NCBI GenBank assembly: GCA_037042915.1
Contig: CM073202.1
Span: 1,798,001 to 1,862,000, forward strand
Direction: 5' to 3'
DNA: 64,000 bases
Origin: Auricularia sp. M13
Taxonomy: Eukaryota > Basidiomycota > Agaricomycetes > Auriculariales > Auriculariaceae
Under the pieces are notes generated by a model. That model made no database searches and was not told the origin of the DNA. It was given only the letters and a program-made list of their open reading frames with translations. This document shows positions 22,778 through 32,869 of this stretch, in pieces. Position numbers and translations under genes: made by a program. The stretch's first letter is position 1. Each line of letters opens with the position of its first letter.

Positions 22778-23429
22778 CCTCCGAGGCAGGTGCCTGGGGT
22801 GACGGCTGGCTAGTGCGTACATGAAGCGGCCGTAGCGGCTAAGGCGGTCTTCCTCCGATGCGGTGTCGACGGAAGAATGGAGACCGAATCTGTCAATCAG
22901 TCAATGCGAAGTCCGATATCGTGCGGGGCGCTACACACGGCATGGCCACGTCCAATTCCATGGCTGTATCACCGGTGTGCTCGACGGTCGACATTGTACG
23001 GTGAGACAGGCAGCACCTCGATTGCGGGGGCAAAGAATGGTCAGCCGGGTCGCCACCCTCCCCCGGCATTTTATCGTCCGAGATAGGCAGGTCCGAGACA
23101 CGAGCGCATGCGTCCGCGGACATGCGCAGAACCCAGTTAGACAGATTAATTTACTTCCGAAGAAAACGCGGCGTAAACGGCGAGCGTTATGTCCGTCCGG
23201 ATGGTAATTACGGCCGCACTATCCATGATGTTCGATGTATTTCGACTGCAGAATCCATCGCATTCCATGGCGGCGTTCGACATATCTGCGTCATGCTTCG
23301 CAAGACGAAGCACGTGGGAATGATGCCATGAGCACGTTGCACTGCCACATGTTATCTTCCGTTGTTTGCAGTCCGCAATTCTGAGACACTTGCCGCAGCC
23401 TTCCTCCGGATTGTCGTCGCTGAGCTAAC
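22778..23429. other. Stretch without a supportable gene
   Basis: Short open frames occur on both strands, but none has a recognisable domain, splice pattern or promoter. The segment ends at the start of the Ty3 element. It is probably decayed transposon sequence. Confidence 0.4.
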
Positions 23430-23768
23430 TGTAAGGAGGCCTTCGGCCGGTAGCTCCGAGACCCGATGTATTAGCCGTTCATTTTCTATCTCCGAATATC
23501 ATCACTCTTTGCGTCGTGTTACTCATTTTCCTTGTGTACTTCGAGTCTCTCGTACTACGGCCGTCAACACGGTCAACGAGGATTCGAGCCTGCATAAGGT
23601 TCTATTCCGGCCACCTGCTTGTCGCCGTCCTCTCCCGTTGCCTGCGCCGTAGCCGCTGCTACGTCGCCAGCTTCTCGCGTTTCACACCTCCGCCGAGTAC
23701 GCTCGCCCCGGTTGCAGTTACACCGTTCCTCGCGAACTCTCCACGAGCGCCCTACGAGCCTCGTTACA
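23430..23768 (+). repeat. 5' LTR of the Ty3 element
   Basis: Starts TGTAAGGAGG and ends CTCGTTACA, with TGTAA/TTACA as short inverted ends. TGG, the usual start of a primer-binding site, appears five bases after the LTR (GAGGTGGACACTG). The primer tRNA was not identified. Confidence 0.93.
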
Positions 23769-23943
23769 GAGGTGGACACTGTGAGGAATCGGTGTCTCGA
23801 CCCAGCGTACCGGCCTCGACAAAAATCTTCCGGAATATCCCGTACAAGCGCGCCGCGCACTCCGACCAGTGCTGGACCCCGCTCGCGCCCGCGCGCACCG
23901 TGTCCTTATCGACCGCGCTCAACGCTTGATCGACAGCTTCCGA

Positions 23944-26900
23944 ATGAGCACGGGCACAACAGGCCAGCCTCCCATACAGCCTGGGGGGCGGCCGCCAGAC
24001 CAGGCTCCGACTGGCAACGCGGGGTCGAGTCAGCTCCCCCCCGACTTGTCGAGCGCTACGGAATTCCCTTCGCTTAGCGACTCGACCGTCGTTCCGGGCA
24101 GCGCACTGTTCACACCGGCGTCGCACAGCACCACGTTCGCGAAAGCTCCAACAGCTACGCATCGCGGGCCGTTCAACGTCGACGCTGCCGGCTACCAGCT
24201 TGGTTCCACTGAACCAGACGACGTCAGGCCGTCTAGCGGCAGCGCGCCTGCTTCTGCTCCGTCACAACGCTCCTGGGAAGAAGATCCCGCCGTAGCCGCC
24301 GCTTTGGCCGCGGCACGTCAGCAGTATGCGGGGGACGTCACCCCGACTGGCTTCGACGGACGGGGACATATAGTCCTCGAGAATCTCGAGCAGGAAGGCG
24401 TGCGCGTTCACGATACTACGCTGCTGGACCGTGTGAATCTAATTCGCGGAATGGTCCTCACTGATGACTTGGTGGAGTACGAGGATCGCGCTAAACGCTA
24501 CCGACCTCGCCTCGCCGACCACGTGGAGGCGCTATTCGAGAACGCCGCCAATAACTTACAGGACCTAGTCGTCCTGTGCTACGACACTCTGCCTTGGACT
24601 GAGCTGGCGCCAAAACCGCCGATGGACTGGGCCATACTCTGCATTCCCCCGCTCGGAGAGACTTGGTACTCCATTGGCGAGGTAGCGCGAGCGTTCCGCT
24701 ACGCGCGTGATTGGGTAGATTGCATAGGAGCCACGATTGAAGTTATGCTCATCTGGCGCCCAGCTGGCAACTTGGTGCGCCCTCCGAAGAAGCCAAATCT
24801 CGCGATCAGTCGTTTCGCCAATGCAATTGGCACCCCCAAAAGCGCCCACGCGCCGCTGCCGCGCGTCGGTACGGTCGTGGATGAAGCTCGCACCGAGCAG
24901 AGATCCGGGCTGCCATCCTCGGCGGCTACCCCAGCGTTCCCGACGGCTCCAGCGTTTCCGCAAACGCCAGTTCGAACCGACGCCGCCATCGCCAACCGCC
25001 GCGTCACTATTAAGTCCCCGCTGACATACGTGCCCACACCTGCTACGCGCAACGCGGTTCCCACTGGCGCCTTCCCAGATGGGACGCCGGCCGGTCATCG
25101 AACGCTGCGCGACGCTGTAATCGACGCCAACGAGACTATGCCCGTGCGCGCCGAAGGACAAATGCCCGAGCGTTCGCCATCCAGAGCCTTGACCAGCCAG
25201 TACGCGACCCCAGCTACGGGTGGTGCGTACGGATTCCACACTCCCGCCAGGCCCACGAGAGAAGGCGTGAGCTCCTTGCCGCCCATCACCCCAGGTCAAC
25301 TAGGCACTCCCGTCGACGGCGGCGGCGCCGGAGGCTGGGGGGCGGCTGGCGTGCCGCGCGCTGTTCCTGCGTTCACGCCTTACGGAGGGGCTTTTCCCCC
25401 AGACCCTTTCGGGCACTACACGTCGGGGCCCGGGTTCCCACAGCCGGGGTTCACGACCCGCCAGCCGCCACTGGGCAGCACGGCGCTACCGCAAGGCTTC
25501 TCTTTCCCCGCCGATTACGATGGGAACGGCGGCAACGGCTCGCCGTTCGGACACGCGCCGCCAGGAGGACCTTTCTTTCCCTCTGGAGGCGGTAACGGCG
25601 GCTTTCCCCCTACGGGAGGAGGAGGAAGAGGTCCCCCGCCAAACGGTCCCCCTGGCGGTCATCCTGGCCCACCTGGGGGTGGCGGAGGACCCCCAGCGGG
25701 AGGCGGTCCTCCTTACGGAGGAGGCGGACCACCAGCCGGCGGAGGAGGCCCCCCGTTCGGCGGAGGGCCTCCAGGAGCCGGACCGCCCATAGGAAATAAC
25801 GGCGGCGCGAATAACGACGAGCCCCGTATCGACAACAAGTTCAAAGCCGACGTGTTGCCGACCTGGGACGGGGATAGCAGGACTGCTATCAGCTACTTCG
25901 CCAAGCTGAGGCGATGGGCCGACATTGGGGGGCGGTTGCCCGAGCAAATCGGCAGGTATGCCCCGACACGTTTCACCAAGGACGTGCTCGACTGGTGGGA
26001 CACTATCTCGCCCGGAGCTCGCGCGATGTACAGTCAGAACGTCGATACGCTGATGGCCGGCATTCGTTATGCGTTCCTCTCTGAGTCGTGGTCACGCCGC
26101 TTGGTCGACTATTTCAACGTCATGCGTTTCCGAGAACGTCCCTATGAACGCGAAACGCCAGTGGAGTTCCTACGCCGCCGAACGGTGCTATGCAACGCAC
26201 TTTGGAGATACAACGAGCGCGACAAAGTCCACCACATCCTTACATGCGCGCCCGTGGAATGGATAGCCATACTGAACGAGCATAACATCCCGAGCGTGGA
26301 CGTGCTCTTCCGCGTTGCTACCGAGCTGGAGCAACAACTCCTCGTATCCGCAGCGGGTAATTCCAACTTGCGACAGTACGTCAAGGAGCAATTCGACGAG
26401 TTGGCCAAGAGGTACGGCATGACGCCCCGGAATTACGCGCGCCGACCAGCTGTGAGCGACCCGGGTAAACCCGCGCTACGTTCAGCGCCGCCCGCGCGCG
26501 CCTATATGGCCCGAAACGAGGAGTACGACGTGCATGACCTGATTCGTTTCGACGACGAGGACCTCGATGGTTACGAACCTCAAATCCCGCACGTCACTAG
26601 CGAGGTCGCGTCGGAAGGCATCCTCTCGGGGGACATGTTGGCCGCTGCGCACCTCATCGAGGTTTTCCTCGCCGATCGCTCAAAGAAGGGTACTCCAGCC
26701 AAGCAATATCCGTTTCCTCGCGACGCTAAGGAAAGCGAGCGCCGACCACCCTCAGGATGCCGCGCGTGCGGAGGACCGCACTGGAACAAGGAGTGCAAGC
26801 ACTGGCCCGCGTTTCAGGAGCAGATGAAGCGTTCGGTTTTCGCTACGGAACATGGCGTGCCAACGGAAGAGGAGCTCTTGTATAATGTCGCGTACGCTGC

Positions 26901-29900
26901 TTACTCCCAGAGGAGAAATGACACGAAGGTTTCTGCGTACTCGGATTTGAGCGTTCCTCCGCTGGATCTATGGATGCCATTGTCCGAGGGTGAAGATGAG
27001 ATTCTGCTCTCTCCGCCGCGACGGGCTGCTTCACCGCGAGTAGAAGTCGAGGAAGTGGAGGATGAATGGCTCCGTTGGTATCGCGAGTCTCCCAAGCTTA
27101 CAGACTTGCGTGGGCCCTTGCTCCTTGACCTCGACGATGCGCCAGACGAGTCCGCGGCCGCTATTAATCGACCGGCGCGGCACGCGCAACCCGAAGACCT
27201 CGTCGCCACAAACCCCGTGTTGCAGCCAGCGTCAGATTCTTTGGGAAAATCGTTCGTCAGCCCTCACGTCGCTGCGCTCGAGGCGCGCGCTTCATCCACG
27301 ACGGACTTTCGCGCTTCCTTTCCCGTGCTAGTTGAAGAGGAGCGCGACCGCTGGGACGTATGGTACGAGGTCAGCGAGAAACTGCCCAGCGGGTCGAGTG
27401 CAGTACCCCTGTTCCTCGAAGATGAACCGCATCGTCCTGCCTACCGTGAAGCTTCGCCCACGCTAGACAATGCACGGTACGGGTCGCGGGATTTAGTCCC
27501 ATACTCGCCCGTAATCAAGGAAGGGCTATTGGTCGACATCTCTGACGATTCCGCCTATCCCGCGCCGCAAACAATCTCAGGACGCGTGCAAGAGGTCCCC
27601 GACGTTTTCCACGAATGGTACGCCAGCTCTCCGAAGGCCCACCGCTTGCTGCTGGAGCCCGGCGGCACTGGATACTTCGAAACTTCGCCGAGCGCGTTAC
27701 TAGCAGCTGCGCTCGCGGCTGAAGCTTTACTGGCGCCCCCACCTGTACGCGAGTACCGCGTAGCAGCCAAACGGTCCCCTCCTCCGGGGCTGTCGTCGGT
27801 AGGCATGACGGTTCTATCGACCGCAGGGCAGCTGGGTCAGAAGGACGAAGCGCGCGTCACATTGCGCTTAGATTCGGGAGCAAGCATTTCGTTGCTGGCC
27901 GAGAGCTACCTACAGAAGATGCGACATCCACCGAAGATTCATACCGGGCTGAAGATCTCGCTCGCCCAGTTGACCGACCAAAGTCCGAAAATACGAGGCT
28001 ACGTCCAATTGCCTATCCGAATCCGCGCTGAGGACGGTACAACGCTAGTGTTCGCGGCTGAGCTCTACGTCGTCCCAGATATGACGGTAGAGGTGTTACT
28101 CGGCGAAGATTTCCAGTTCAATTATGAGCTAAGCGTACTCCGAAGCGTAGAACACGGTACGCACGTCAAGGTCGGCGAAACCGGGTTCATGTTCGCTGCC
28201 TCGTCGACAGTGGACGAGGACTTGGCTGGTCTGAAAACGGACGTACAGCTCGCGCGATCCCTTCGGGTCGTACAGACGCACAATCCGTCCTTCGTTCGCA
28301 GACAGACGCACCGGCGCGATAAAGCTAATAGACACCGGCGCAAGATGGCTCTGGCAAGCGGTGCTATACGGGCGTGGAAGGATGTCTTGCTCCCCGCCGA
28401 GACCACTGTGCGCGTACCCATCGCTGGGGACTTGCAGCAGGGCCGCGAATGGTACGTGGAGCGGCATCTGGTACCTCAAGCCGACGAGACATTCCTTACG
28501 GTCCCGAATACGTTGCTCGACTTGCGCACGGAGGACGCTGGATGCGCGGAACCAGGGTCGATAGCGCGTAAAAGCTACATTGCCGTCGCCAATCCGACGA
28601 AGCTCCCTCGTCTCCTGCGCGCTGGTACTCTGTTAGGGTACGCCAAAGACCCACAGCTCGTCCTGGACCGCCCGGAGACGGAGGAGCGACTAGATTCAAT
28701 GATGACAGCCGCGCAAGCTCTCGCTACGCTCATCCGGACCATGGAACCAATGTGGAGCGCGGGCGCGCCCGCCGACTCAGGCGAAGCCTGCACTGAGTCT
28801 GGTAAGCGCGGCGAGGACGAGGGTCAAGTTGAAGACGCCCGGGACGAGAAGCCTCCTGACGCGGTGGAACTGGAAACCCCGTATGAACCGCCCAAACCAG
28901 CCGGCGTGCTGACCGCTGCCACGGCGAGCGGAGTACAATCCACGAGCTCTCTGCAGGAAGAGTCCGTTCGGGCCGTTCGAGGGAATCGCAAGAGCGCACC
29001 GTGTGCGGAGGAGCAGCGAACGCCGCCTGGAGCCACGTCCTTGACGGAGGACGCGATGGTCGAGCTGGACCCGCCTGCTCGTGCTGAAGCTCCTGACCCG
29101 ACGATATACCCGTCGGACAAATTGGAAGAGATCCTCGACATAGCGCCCGACGTGCCCAAAGCGTATCGAGAGCAGGCGATAGCCTTGTTCAAAAAGCACG
29201 TGCTCGCATTCGGCTTCGACGGACGTCTGGGCCATCTAGATGCAAACGCGAAAGTACGAACGAAGGAAGGCGCTGAGCCTGTCTCCGAACCCATGCATGG
29301 CGCGTCGCCGGAGAAACGGCAGGTCATCGAGGACCAATTGAAGAAGTGGTTCGAGCTCGGCGTTATCGAGCCCTCGCGCAGCCCCTGGGCAGCGCCAGTT
29401 GTCATCGTATACCGGAACGGCAAAGCGCGTTTTTGCGTCGACTACAGGAAGCTTAACGCGTTGACCATCGCCGACGAATTCCCAATCCCGCGCCAAGCCG
29501 ACATCCTCTCAGCGTTGTCTGGCTCGCAGGTGCTATCGTCCTTAGACGCGCTCGCTGGGTTCAACCAGCTCGAGATTGCTCCTGAAGATGTGGAGAAGAC
29601 GGCTTTTCGAACGCATCAAGGCCTGTTCCAATTCAAGCGCATGCCGTTTGGGCTACGCAACGGGCCGGCGATATTCCAGCGCATCATGCAGGGCATTCTG
29701 TCACCTTTCTTGTGGCTGTTCGTGCTCGTCTACATCGACGACATAGTGATCTACTCGAAGGATTATGAGGAGCACCTCAAGCACCTCGACCTCGTGCTCG
29801 GCGCCATCGAGCGTTCCGGTCTGACCTTGTCGCCAAATAAATGCCATTTCCTATACTCGTCGATCTTGCTGCTGGGACACAAGGTTTCACGCCTGGGCCT

Positions 29901-32622
29901 ATCCACGCACGACGAGAAGGTCAGCGCCATCATGGAACTCGAACGGCCCAAGCGCGTGCAGACGCTGCAAATATTCCTCGGCATGGTGGTTTACTTTCAG
30001 GCTTTCATACCCTACTACTCCCTTATTGTCGCCCCGCTATTCCGTTTGCTCAAGAAGGGAGTCAAGTGGGAATGGGGAGAAACGGAAGAGCACGCTTTCG
30101 AAGAAGTAAAACGGGCTCTCCAATCGGCCCCCGTGCTCGGACATCCAGTGCGCGGACGCCCATACAGGTTGTACACGGACGCATCGGACGAAGCGTTGGG
30201 AGCATGCCTGCAACAAGTGCAAGAGATACGAGTGGGCGACTTGGTTGGCACAGCTGCCTATGACAAGCTGAAAGCAGCGTACGACGCGAGCCAACCAGTC
30301 CCGTCCTTAGTCTCTCGAGTTTCGAGCCGCACCCAGGACATTCTCTTGCAACCCGCGTGGGCCGACTCGTTCGATAGTACGGTAATCGAGACCGAACGCG
30401 TGATTTCATACTGGAGCCGCACGTTCAAAAGCGCCGAGCGTAACTACTCAGCCACGGAACGCGAAGCATTGGCAGCCAAGGAAGCGCTAGTGAAATTCCA
30501 ACCTTTCATTGAAGGGGAGCGTATAATCCTAATAACCGACCACTCGTCCCTGCAATGGGCCCGCACGTTCGAAAACGCCAACCGTCGATTGGCCGCGTGG
30601 GGCCTGGTGTTCGGAGCGCACCCCTACTTGGAAATCGTTCACCGCGCCGGCCGGCTGCACTCGAACGTGGACCCCTTGTCACGGTTGCCGAGGGACCCGC
30701 ACACGCAGCAAGTGCGGTTGCCGCCAACGCATGTATCGCCAGCGAAGGATACGACACCATCCATATTCACCGACTTCGACATAGCCGAGCTGCGCGAACG
30801 TGCGGCGTCAAATGAACCTGCTCCCCGAATGGCTTTTGCCAATTTAGCGTTCGGGTTGAGTGACTTGCTTGAACATGCAGGAACCGACACTTCGGCCGCA
30901 GCGTTCGTGACAACACGCAGTCAGGCGAGCGCGTCTCCTGTAAGGAGGCCTTCGACAAAGGAGAAGGAGCCGAAGGAGTTGAAGCTCAATACGAACGAAG
31001 CGCGCGCTGCGGAGAAGAAAGCTCGTAAGCCAGGCGTCGAGACGACAGGCATGCGCTACGAGGACGCGTTGAAGTGGAGGAGAAGCAACCCGCCTCCCAT
31101 TCTACAGTTGTCCATGGATCCGGAACTGAAGGCGCGGTTCATCAAAGGCTACCAGTCGGACCCTGCGTTCCAGGACAAAGGCAGGAACTCCGACGAGCGC
31201 GCTTGGTACGCAGGAAACAGGTTTTATTGGGGCAACGACGGTCTGCTATTCTTTCGCGACGCAGACTTCATGCCGAGGCTATGCGTTCCCAAATCTGAGC
31301 AAGCGGCTCTGTTAAGGCGGACACACGAATCCGAGTTCGAGTTGGCTCACGCCGGATTCGCCAAGTCCTACCTTCGCCTAGCGGAACGCTTCTATTGGCC
31401 GCGCATGCGCAAGGACGTTGAGGACTTCTGCCGCACCTGCGACCATTGCCAAAAGACGAAGGATTCGAATTTCAATCGATACGGCTTGCTGCAACCGCAC
31501 CAGATTCCCGATAGCCCCTACGAGCGTATCTCTTTGGATCTGGTCACGGGCCTACCCATGGTCGACACCTACAATGCCATCCTCGTGATTATTGATAGGT
31601 TGACCAAGCACGCCCAATTCATCCCCACGGATACTGGTCTCGATTCCGTGAAGTTCGCCGAGCTGTTCATTCGCCACGTCGTCTGCCGCTTTGGAGTACC
31701 AATGGAGTTTGTCGCGGACCGCGACGGGAGGTGGTTGTCCAAATTCTTTGCAGAAGTTGCTAAGCAGCTCAACGTCAAGATGCTGCTGTCCTCGTCGCAC
31801 CACCCTCAGCATGACGGGCAGACGGAACGCGTAAACCGTACTATGGAGACCATGCTGCGCAACTACACCGCGAACGAACCTTCGACTTGGCCTAAATGGC
31901 TGCCGGCTCTTGAATTCGCGTACAACAACACCGTGCATTCATCCACCGGACAGACGCCGTACTTCCTGCTCTATGGCTTCAAACCCAACAGCCCCGTCGA
32001 CCTGCTCGTCCCGCGCGTCCAAGGGGATTCGGTGGCGCGCGGCATTACCGCGTCGAAGGACGCCGACGAATTCCTTGAGCAGTTTGAGGCGCACCGCTCA
32101 GCTGCCAGGGACTCGCTCGCGCTCGCGCAACATGCGCAAGCTCAGGCGTACAATCGAGGGCGACGCCCAGCCGACCTTGAGCCGGGCGATTTGATTCTGG
32201 TCAAACCTAAGTCCTTAGAGCTGGTGGAGTCTAAGGGCGAAGGGGTTAAACTGATGCAAAAAGCCATAGGCCCTTTCGCGGTCCAGGAGCGTGTGAACGA
32301 CGCGACGTACAGGATCGACTTGCCGTCGACTTTCCCTATGTCGAACGTGATACACATCGACCACTTGCGTAAATACGAGCCATCACCGCCCAAGTTCGGC
32401 GAACGCTCAGAGCTTCTTCCCCCGCGGTGGACGCAGGACGCTGAGCAGGAATATCAAGTCGAGCGATTGATCGCCCACCGCCGCAACCGCCAAAAGGGCC
32501 AGATTGAATACCTAGTCCGTTGGGAAGGGTATGGTCCGCCACACGACGAATGGTTGACGGCTCGTCAACTGCGCAACGCCCCGGCGCGACTCATCGACTA
32601 CAAGCGGCACCATGGGCTTTGA
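23944..32622 (+). CDS. Ty3 gag-pol polyprotein with chromodomain, single open frame
   Basis: The frame opens at a GTG at 23869, but the first ATG is at 23944, giving about 2,892 residues. Positions below count from 23869. A Pro/Gly-rich, collagen-like stretch lies near 570-650. A capsid-type gag domain is near 655-840 (LPTWDGDSRTAISYF), and a CCHC knuckle near 964 (CRACGGPHWNKEC). Next is an acidic linker with three Trp/Tyr motifs. The aspartic protease DSGAS is near 1334. RT has YIDD near 1954, RNase H has YTDASDEA near 2101, and integrase has its HHCC near 2486-2530 followed by the catalytic core. The chromodomain is near 2863-2917 (YQVERLI, YLVRWEGYG). Gag and pol share one frame, as in several fungal chromoviruses. 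The product would copy the element RNA and insert it into chromatin. Confidence 0.92.
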   Translation: MSTGTTGQPPIQPGGRPPDQAPTGNAGSSQLPPDLSSATEFPSLSDSTVVPGSALFTPASHSTTFAKAPTATHRGPFNVDAAGYQLGSTEPDDVRPSSGSAPASAPSQRSWEEDPAVAAALAAARQQYAGDVTPTGFDGRGHIVLENLEQEGVRVHDTTLLDRVNLIRGMVLTDDLVEYEDRAKRYRPRLADHVEALFENAANNLQDLVVLCYDTLPWTELAPKPPMDWAILCIPPLGETWYSIGEVARAFRYARDWVDCIGATIEVMLIWRPAGNLVRPPKKPNLAISRFANAIGTPKSAHAPLPRVGTVVDEARTEQRSGLPSSAATPAFPTAPAFPQTPVRTDAAIANRRVTIKSPLTYVPTPATRNAVPTGAFPDGTPAGHRTLRDAVIDANETMPVRAEGQMPERSPSRALTSQYATPATGGAYGFHTPARPTREGVSSLPPITPGQLGTPVDGGGAGGWGAAGVPRAVPAFTPYGGAFPPDPFGHYTSGPGFPQPGFTTRQPPLGSTALPQGFSFPADYDGNGGNGSPFGHAPPGGPFFPSGGGNGGFPPTGGGGRGPPPNGPPGGHPGPPGGGGGPPAGGGPPYGGGGPPAGGGGPPFGGGPPGAGPPIGNNGGANNDEPRIDNKFKADVLPTWDGDSRTAISYFAKLRRWADIGGRLPEQIGRYAPTRFTKDVLDWWDTISPGARAMYSQNVDTLMAGIRYAFLSESWSRRLVDYFNVMRFRERPYERETPVEFLRRRTVLCNALWRYNERDKVHHILTCAPVEWIAILNEHNIPSVDVLFRVATELEQQLLVSAAGNSNLRQYVKEQFDELAKRYGMTPRNYARRPAVSDPGKPALRSAPPARAYMARNEEYDVHDLIRFDDEDLDGYEPQIPHVTSEVASEGILSGDMLAAAHLIEVFLADRSKKGTPAKQYPFPRDAKESERRPPSGCRACGGPHWNKECKHWPAFQEQMKRSVFATEHGVPTEEELLYNVAYAAYSQRRNDTKVSAYSDLSVPPLDLWMPLSEGEDEILLSPPRRAASPRVEVEEVEDEWLRWYRESPKLTDLRGPLLLDLDDAPDESAAAINRPARHAQPEDLVATNPVLQPASDSLGKSFVSPHVAALEARASSTTDFRASFPVLVEEERDRWDVWYEVSEKLPSGSSAVPLFLEDEPHRPAYREASPTLDNARYGSRDLVPYSPVIKEGLLVDISDDSAYPAPQTISGRVQEVPDVFHEWYASSPKAHRLLLEPGGTGYFETSPSALLAAALAAEALLAPPPVREYRVAAKRSPPPGLSSVGMTVLSTAGQLGQKDEARVTLRLDSGASISLLAESYLQKMRHPPKIHTGLKISLAQLTDQSPKIRGYVQLPIRIRAEDGTTLVFAAELYVVPDMTVEVLLGEDFQFNYELSVLRSVEHGTHVKVGETGFMFAASSTVDEDLAGLKTDVQLARSLRVVQTHNPSFVRRQTHRRDKANRHRRKMALASGAIRAWKDVLLPAETTVRVPIAGDLQQGREWYVERHLVPQADETFLTVPNTLLDLRTEDAGCAEPGSIARKSYIAVANPTKLPRLLRAGTLLGYAKDPQLVLDRPETEERLDSMMTAAQALATLIRTMEPMWSAGAPADSGEACTESGKRGEDEGQVEDARDEKPPDAVELETPYEPPKPAGVLTAATASGVQSTSSLQEESVRAVRGNRKSAPCAEEQRTPPGATSLTEDAMVELDPPARAEAPDPTIYPSDKLEEILDIAPDVPKAYREQAIALFKKHVLAFGFDGRLGHLDANAKVRTKEGAEPVSEPMHGASPEKRQVIEDQLKKWFELGVIEPSRSPWAAPVVIVYRNGKARFCVDYRKLNALTIADEFPIPRQADILSALSGSQVLSSLDALAGFNQLEIAPEDVEKTAFRTHQGLFQFKRMPFGLRNGPAIFQRIMQGILSPFLWLFVLVYIDDIVIYSKDYEEHLKHLDLVLGAIERSGLTLSPNKCHFLYSSILLLGHKVSRLGLSTHDEKVSAIMELERPKRVQTLQIFLGMVVYFQAFIPYYSLIVAPLFRLLKKGVKWEWGETEEHAFEEVKRALQSAPVLGHPVRGRPYRLYTDASDEALGACLQQVQEIRVGDLVGTAAYDKLKAAYDASQPVPSLVSRVSSRTQDILLQPAWADSFDSTVIETERVISYWSRTFKSAERNYSATEREALAAKEALVKFQPFIEGERIILITDHSSLQWARTFENANRRLAAWGLVFGAHPYLEIVHRAGRLHSNVDPLSRLPRDPHTQQVRLPPTHVSPAKDTTPSIFTDFDIAELRERAASNEPAPRMAFANLAFGLSDLLEHAGTDTSAAAFVTTRSQASASPVRRPSTKEKEPKELKLNTNEARAAEKKARKPGVETTGMRYEDALKWRRSNPPPILQLSMDPELKARFIKGYQSDPAFQDKGRNSDERAWYAGNRFYWGNDGLLFFRDADFMPRLCVPKSEQAALLRRTHESEFELAHAGFAKSYLRLAERFYWPRMRKDVEDFCRTCDHCQKTKDSNFNRYGLLQPHQIPDSPYERISLDLVTGLPMVDTYNAILVIIDRLTKHAQFIPTDTGLDSVKFAELFIRHVVCRFGVPMEFVADRDGRWLSKFFAEVAKQLNVKMLLSSSHHPQHDGQTERVNRTMETMLRNYTANEPSTWPKWLPALEFAYNNTVHSSTGQTPYFLLYGFKPNSPVDLLVPRVQGDSVARGITASKDADEFLEQFEAHRSAARDSLALAQHAQAQAYNRGRRPADLEPGDLILVKPKSLELVESKGEGVKLMQKAIGPFAVQERVNDATYRIDLPSTFPMSNVIHIDHLRKYEPSPPKFGERSELLPPRWTQDAEQEYQVERLIAHRRNRQKGQIEYLVRWEGYGPPHDEWLTARQLRNAPARLIDYKRHHGL

Positions 32623-32869
32623 GGAATACCGACGAACCTATACTGTCACTACAAGAACTCAGAACACTTCAAAATATTTACGAGAACGCTAACTAAAGAA
32701 CAGCAAGATAATAGTTATTAATGTAGGATAATCACCCTCTTTCTTTTTTCCTTCATATCCCTTCCAATCCGTCCAAATTCTCTTTTCTCTCCTTCGTAGA
32801 CACGTTAGTTAGTAGCTCTTGAGCTCGTTACCCCCGGGTTTCGCCGACTCCGACACTTCATTCGTTCCC

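Noticed and set aside
22579-22824. Possible small protein of CEEAAAA heptads
   Set aside because: It is explained by a 21-bp tandem DNA repeat, and nothing else supports coding.
23337-23353. 17-base exact match TTGCACTGCCACATGTT to the HUH motif of the Helitron Rep gene at 4505-4521
   Set aside because: Flanking sequence does not align, and one 17-base match somewhere in a 64-kb window is not far from chance expectation; no Helitron remnant was called.
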